The position numbers were made by a program, and so were the translations under genes. Positions 58,667 to 64,000 of a DNA stretch of 64,000 nt are shown here, piece after piece; positions within the stretch are counted from its first letter, which is position 1; each line of letters starts with the position of its first letter. Source of the stretch: Ostrinia nubilalis (lineage: Eukaryota; Arthropoda; Insecta; Lepidoptera; Crambidae); NCBI RefSeq assembly GCF_963855985.1, contig NC_087092.1:4154001-4218000 (forward strand), read 5' to 3'. The notes under the pieces are model-generated. The model was given only the letters and a program-made list of their open reading frames with translations. It searched no databases and had not been told where the DNA came from.

Positions 58667-61600
58667 TGAAATGAAACGCGAAAGTAAAATCTTATAGTTA
58701 AAAAATCTTGCTTCTTCTCTCGCATCAACGGTCGCATCACACCAAAACTGTGTGACCCGCATTTCCCTTGGACCTAACTAGGTCTTCCCTCGTGCAAGTG
58801 ATTTGCTGCAGTGTTTTCAAAAACAACTTTTATTTTTATTTTCTGTTTTCAGCTGCATTAGAAGAGTTCTAAAATGAATTCCTTACACGCAACTTTAGCT
58901 CCAAAAGTTTCATTTACTAAGTAGTTTCACGTCCAGAACTCTAAATCAGCTGAATTTATAGCTTCACCGTTACTTTCCTTGTACATAAAGTGGCTTGATT
59001 CAAAACTTTCGCTAGTGCTCAAGGACAAAGTCTCCTTCCCAAATTGGATTTTATATTAGTGTAATTTTGTTCTGGAGATCTAGTAGCGTTCCGAGCTCCG
59101 ATAGTTTTGCAGACTTTTAAGCTTTGTGCCTTATATTTTTCTAAGACTTCTGTGTGGTTTATGTGAGAAATACTGAAGGAAAATCAAAATTGAGAATTAC
59201 CTATACGACAAATATTTTTTTTTCGTTCGTGTTCCATTCGCGGAAGATTCTTCATAAATAAAAAAAAATACTCATGAAAACACACCCAAAATGCTTAAAT
59301 CAAAATACCTAGACAGTGAAATGACTTTACTGTTAGCTTTTCCAACTTGTCCATACTGGTAGTAAATATCCTGCAACAATTTGTACTCTTACCAAATCAG
59401 GATACGTCTCTACCCAGTAATAAAATCAATTAGTTTTGGCATACACTTCCTTTGTCAATTTCCTAGTAAGTATGGGAGCTAATACTCGTTCGCACCAATT
59501 TATATTCATGGCTAATAATGAGTCTTTCGATAAATCCAATCATGAGCTGATGTATAGGAGGCACCTGGGACGTACGGCCTTAGTGATGTGCCTGGAGGAA
59601 TTTGGGAATTTTGCCTTCCTTGTGCCTTTGTTCCTTTACCCTCATCACGGGACTCATCTTACACAACCAAGTTATTGAAGAATAAGTAACTTTTAAAGAA
59701 TCTTTTTTGCCATTTTGCCATCAACTAGAATATTTCTATTTTGAGCTTTTAGTTTGCATAAGCAGTTGAGAAATATTGAACCTTGACAAGCTTAATTTTA
59801 GGGATAACTTTGTTGCTAATCTTTCTAGTCCCTCTTCCTATTAGGGCAAGATGCGAAGTAATTTTTCTAACAAATATTATTTATAGAATATTCAAGTTTT
59901 GAAGTTAGTAAAAGTTGTAAAAATAGACCTAATTTATTTTTGCCGAGTAAAGAACTTATGTTTAGCTCTGAGTTATGTTAAATGTTTTTTAATTTTTACG
60001 TTACTTTAAGCACCTGTATTTTTACGTTTGTTTGAATTTGATCCTTTATACAAGATGGTACTCAGAACATCTCTATCTGCTCTCAGGATGTAAACCCACT
60101 AACTGAATTTGCATCTACTTCTCACAGCAAGGAAAAAAGGTGCGCGATTAATTATGTAGTACAAGAGAACGTCGGCTTTGGGAATTATGCTTGAGTTTGT
60201 AATGAAACCAATTTGAAGTTTAACAGTAGATGGGAGTTGAAGCAAGTTTCCCCGAAGGATTTAGGAGTTAACGAGCGGATATTTTTTACACAAGTTTTAT
60301 AACACAACAATGTTTCTAAGCCTTGGAACTTTGAGGAATGCTTATGATACTGCCCGAATCTGCTGCTTGATCCCCATTTCGTGAGATTAAGGAAGCGATC
60401 AAGCTGTATATTGCTGTAAATTCCGCAGCAGATTAGTATTAAAGTTATTGTAACTAAAACTTTGCAAACACGTTTGGTGGAAAATAAAGAGTCACCGGTC
60501 GTAACGTGAGATTGGGGAGTTTGGGGGGACCCGTGATTCTCTATTTTAACAAACACTTATTCGATCAATGGAAATTGCAAAGCGATTTCGGACTGCAACT
60601 TGGAACGTCATTGAAACGCAACACCATGGAAATTAAAAGTAGGTTCTAGTTAAGTTTTCAAATAATAATTCGGTAAATATTTTGCCTCAACACATAATGT
60701 GGCATTCAAATCGTAGATTCAGCACGCGTCGTGGCTTCGACTCAGACCTCAAATAAAGCCCGCTTGCAATGATCTGCATTGCATGCAATGCATTTTCGTT
60801 GACACAGCAAGAAATAAAACATTTTGTTTGGAATCAAATTAGCTCAAGCATAAATGTAATTTTAACACTTATTAAGAAACTTAGGCTTGAATCTTTGAGT
60901 ATTTTGTCTAGAGTTTGTGGAAAAGTTTTTAATATTGTTCGAAAACTACATAATTTATAAACATGAGCGGATTAACATAATAGGCTTTTATGTTTTTCAC
61001 AAAATTATTAAAAACTTATTTGTATTTTGTTTACTGTTTTAAATACAATAACTAGACTTTACTCGTAATGTTTAAAGTTTTAGACGAAAAATATATCAAC
61101 TCTACCAAAGTTGGTTTCAATAGCTGCTTAAAAGCGGTTAAGGATTTAAATCAGCTTATAAGTACAATGCACACTCGCCGCACAATAAGTCATGCATTGC
61201 AAATGCAGAAGTATGGCGACAATGCATTTTAGAGCAGCCGCTGTGGAACCAGCCGCGGGCTTGTTAAGAGTGCTGTACGCAGCTTATATTGACATTATCG
61301 ATATAGTAAGACAACCTACATTGTATTTGAAATAGTTGAAGAAAGATTAGAGAGTTCTTTAGAAGAAATAAACACACGATAAGTTTTGAGAGAGAATTTG
61401 TTTTACCTAGTGCAAAACCAGCGTCAATCTTGTCTGTCAATCGTATTAGTTAAAGTAAGTACCGACGACCGAAATTCTATTTCTGATACCCTGATGCGCA
61501 GTATATTATACTAAATAGTAAAAAGTAATTTAAATACTGATAGACACTGTACGCACAATAAACACAGATCACTATTATGAAAGAGATAAATGAATAGATA

Positions 61601-62101
61601 TTTGTCAGTTTTTCACATACATTTCAATATTGCTGGAAAAGCCTTTAACAACGACTTTAATATGACTTTTTGGTAATAGTAAAGATATAATGAAATCTGA
61701 TGATGAACAAAAAATGAAACTCCAGTTATTACTCCGAAAAGATTGCAAAATTGAAGCGTTGAGATTCGTGGAATACTATATTGGAATTCCATTTAGTTGA
61801 GAGACTGGAACCTGGAATACTTTGACTTGCATTGTGATTGATTCCAGGTAGAATATTGCATGAAATATCATTATTTTTAAATGCTCCATATTTTGTCAAG
61901 CATCGTTATCCCACTGCCAAAGGAGGGGTGCCTTTTAATGGCATTCTTTTATGTTATATTATTGCTTTAACAACTACACAATCAATACTCGTAGTTGTTT
62001 AATAAATTATTATATATTGTGATAAAAGAGAGCGTATCAAAAATTTTGCCATTCATTTCCGTGAAACCTTATTTGCAATAAGTAGGTAAACTATAATCTA
62101 A
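58667..62101. other. Nos intron 1, no feature recognised
   Basis: AT-rich. The minus-strand ORF 60185-60556 (123 codons, with one hydrophobic stretch) has no recognised family and AT-rich codon use. No exon called. Confidence 0.4.
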
Positions 62102-62288
62102 GTAAGGTAAACTGTCAGTCATTGGACACATGAAGGCCATGTAGTTGAGTTATTAGACAGTTAAAATTGAATTAAAATAGCATTTCTATTTCAACACCTT
62201 ATAGATTCCGACTGATGGTGATAAAAGGGCAATATTCAATGTTCTGTCCAAAGACTAGTAGCGTCCAATGACTGGAACTTTACCCTAC
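62102..62288. mobile_element. 187-bp inverted-repeat element
   Basis: GTAAGGTAAACTGTCAGTCA-TTGGAC on the left matches the inverse of GTCCAATGACTGGAACTTTA-CCCTAC on the right. Imperfect ~27-bp arms. Confidence 0.55.
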
Positions 62289-62649
62289 ATCTTGTTAATT
62301 TTCAAATTTAATTTAAAATTCCTCTGTTCGTTTTGAATAACAACGACAATATTGTTAGTTTAACGCCTGAAGCAGCTCACGCACAATGTCGTAGTTTCTC
62401 AACTGTACGAGTAATCCGATGCGAAAAATGGCTTCTAGATTTATTCCACAGTAAATACGTACAGTCGTGTGTGGACCTAAACAAACTGTTTGTGTTGCGA
62501 ACACTGCTGCCCACTATTTGTGGTCTCTGTTTGCGCACCTGACTTTAGTTAACGAATACACTTTCTCTGTCTTTTAGCATTATGAAAATTGAGTGGGGTT
62601 ATGAGGAATTTGAGAATAGTAATGTCGCCAGTTAATATTTGAATGCTTA

Positions 62650-62747
62650 GGCTGAGTTGCACTATAACGTTAACCGGTGTTTTTTGTATGCAGTTTGACA
62701 GATTTTTGACGTTTGCTAAAGTCAAAATAAGATGGTGCAACTCAACC
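62650..62747. mobile_element. MITE family B copy 3
   Basis: GGCTGAGTTGCACTATAACG and GATGGTGCAACTCAACC ends, flanked by TTA and TAA. Opposite interior orientation to copy 1. Confidence 0.7.
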
Positions 62748-62750
62748 TAA

Positions 62751-62935
62751 AGCTGGTTTTGGTGTCACGCGGACCGTCCGGTGCGGACCCGCTCCGCACG
62801 GCCAATCTGTATGAACTTCTAGGGAGCGTTTTAGAGTAATGCGGTCCGGAGGAACCGCTCGCTCCCTAGCAGTTCATACAGATCGGCTGTGCGGAGCGAT
62901 CCGCACTGACAGTCCGCGTGACACTAAAACCAGCT
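62751..62935. mobile_element. Palindromic GC-rich MITE abutting family B copy 3
   Basis: AGCTGGTTTTGGTGTCACGC and its near-inverse GCGTGACACTAAAACCAGCT, with further inverted blocks inward (GCTCCGCACGGCC / GGCTGTGCGGAGC; TCTGTATGAACT / AGTTCATACAGA). The TAA at 62748-62750 is shared with the preceding element; TTA follows at 62936-62938. Nearly the whole element is self-complementary. Confidence 0.72.
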
Positions 62936-63176
62936 TTAATGTTGCAGTTGCACACGCCTGCCTCCTTGGCTGCGCGACACTGGCTGCTAAGAAAAACCAC
63001 TTTTTATCAACCAATTTCGCTGCTCTTTTGTTTTATTTCTCGCACGACCTCGATTTTCCACGTAACACTATGGAAAACTGCGTCAGCTATGTCAGCTCAG
63101 CTAAACTAACTTAACGAATACGTCATAAATAAAAATGTTAAAGTTAATTGTTGAATGTCGACTAAATAGCCCCAGT

Positions 63177-63297
63177 AAAATGTTAAGAGACGTATTCCGT
63201 TTTAAAGTCAACAAAACTGGAACAACAGCTACGTTTAATTTTTATGGATTAGTACGTAAAACGGAACGATCTCTGTTTTACAGAGATTTAACATTTT
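63177..63297. repeat. Imperfect inverted repeat, possible MITE
   Basis: AAAATGTTAA / TTAACATTTT ends, with inner ATTCCGTTTTAAAG / GTAAAACGGAAC similarity and a small perfect ATCTCTGT-TTT-ACAGAGAT stem-loop at 63269-63287. Confidence 0.4.
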
Positions 63298-64000
63298 GAC
63301 AGTTAAATATTTTGAGTACACGAAATAGGACTGTAACTCGAGTACCTTCAGTTTGACCTTGATTTAATTTTGTTATTTAAAAAAATCATGAAACTTAGGA
63401 TTAACCATTATGTATTTACTTATTTCAGACATCAAATCATAAAATAAATCTGAGTACCTAAACAATTGCACTCAATAGGAACCCACATCCGTCCAACGAT
63501 GTGCTTCGGCCTTTCGGGAATCTTTTGCGCATACTTACTAAACGTCCATCTTGACCACGTCTGCATCCACTATGCTATTTCCCAAACACGTCCCATTTCG
63601 TTTACGTTTACGTTCCTGCTTGCACCGCTAAGATGAGAGCCCATTTGTAAAATGCATCGTTCAACAGTTTACAGTCAATGATTCTATGCTAAATAAGCAG
63701 TCCCTTGCTACTCCAAAAAGACTTTGAGCTATATTCCATATTTGACTCAACAGTTTCTACAGCTGACTGGTGGAATCCCTCCGATATTTCAGAGCTTGAC
63801 TTTGTACGTAAACGAAAATTAACCGTATCAAAGGCTTTCACGGGTCTCTTAGACTATAAAGTACAATTTAACGACGATCGTTTGGCTATTTGGGTTTTAT
63901 TATTTGTTTTATGGGCCGCTTTGTTGTGTCTCAATCCGGCCTGACGGGACCCTTCGTGCAGTAATCAAACGTAAGATTAATTGATGGATACAGAGAAACG
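63298..64000. other. Nos intron 1 at window edge, no feature called
   Basis: An open frame at 63705-63944 begins at TTG and ends in a hydrophobic stretch. It has no match to NOS that I can see and is not called. Confidence 0.4.

Larger units (their letters stand above)
48366..64000 (+). other. Nos: Nos intron 1 (5' part, runs off the window)
   Basis: Starts with the GTAAGT donor. I looked in this interval for the next conserved NOS segments (the residues leading into the oxygenase domain, and the conserved Trp-Arg-Asn ... Cys-Ile-Gly heme-ligand region) and saw none, so the intron is inferred to exceed 15.6 kb. It contains a LINE tail (49.9 kb), a GT microsatellite (50.2 kb), a minisatellite (51.7-52.1 kb) and several small inverted-repeat elements. 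GC-richer unique islands at 49.5-49.7, 52.2-52.35, 53.93-54.02 and 57.2-57.4 kb could be regulatory or alternative first exons; nothing in them is recognisable. A short exon could have been missed. Confidence 0.6.

Noticed and set aside
60185..60556. 123-codon minus-strand ORF with one hydrophobic segment
   Set aside because: Longest open frame in the intron but AT-rich codon use and no recognisable motif; could be revisited with expression data.
63705..63944. 79-codon frame starting at TTG near the window edge
   Set aside because: No ATG, no clear splice sites, no similarity to NOS; hydrophobic end may be chance.

Overview
This window is AT-rich, intron/intergenic-type nuclear DNA from an insect, almost certainly a moth or butterfly (Lepidoptera). 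The reasons are the dense load of lepidopteran-style repeats (Helitron-like elements ending in a GC hairpin plus CTAG|T, RTE-type retrotransposon tails, SINE and LINE 3' ends, many short inverted-repeat DNA elements) and a first coding exon that matches the amino-terminus of insect nitric oxide synthase. There is no prokaryotic organisation: no operons, no long ORFs, no RNA operon and no CRISPR array.

Only two stretches look like genuine host coding sequence. (1) At 48135-48365 (+) a 77-codon exon begins at ATG and ends at a strong GTAAGT donor in phase 0. It carries the conserved NOS N-terminal signatures (MSQH-TS-FE at the start, K-P-x-x-L-x-N followed by YDSL near the end). No further NOS exon was found, so the following 15.6 kb are read as intron 1. 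(2) At 18934-19149 (-) a 72-codon terminal exon encodes most of a small secreted peptide: signal peptide, Pro/Asp-rich centre, and a carboxy-terminus ending Gly-Arg-Lys like an amidation/processing site. A candidate first exon (ATG AAT TTT CTT before GTAAGT) with a TATA box upstream lies at 21252-21263 (-), which puts two transposable-element insertions inside its intron.

Layout: 1-10 kb holds dispersed repeats, two Helitrons, a Tc1/mariner-like element with ~457-bp inverted arms and an inverted-repeat MITE. 10-18 kb has little except a tandem repeat plus near-perfect hairpin at 12.5-13.0 kb, a LINE tail, two RTE tails, a 176-bp tandem duplication and several GC-rich islands. 18.9-21.4 kb is the small-peptide locus with a 1.42-kb Harbinger-like element whose internal 166-bp arms look identical. 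21.9-31.2 kb is a retroelement/MITE graveyard. 31-48 kb is mostly unique AT-rich DNA with scattered repeats and leads up to the NOS exon. 48.4-64 kb is NOS intron 1 with a minisatellite, microsatellite, several MITEs and LINE tails.

The two genes show no visible functional link. The most interesting items are the uncharacterised secreted-peptide gene, the long perfect-arm inverted repeats (one inside that gene's intron) that could form hairpin RNA if transcribed, a 73-nt pre-miRNA-like hairpin at 45.7 kb, and two uORFs ahead of the NOS start codon. All family assignments were made by eye without database searches.
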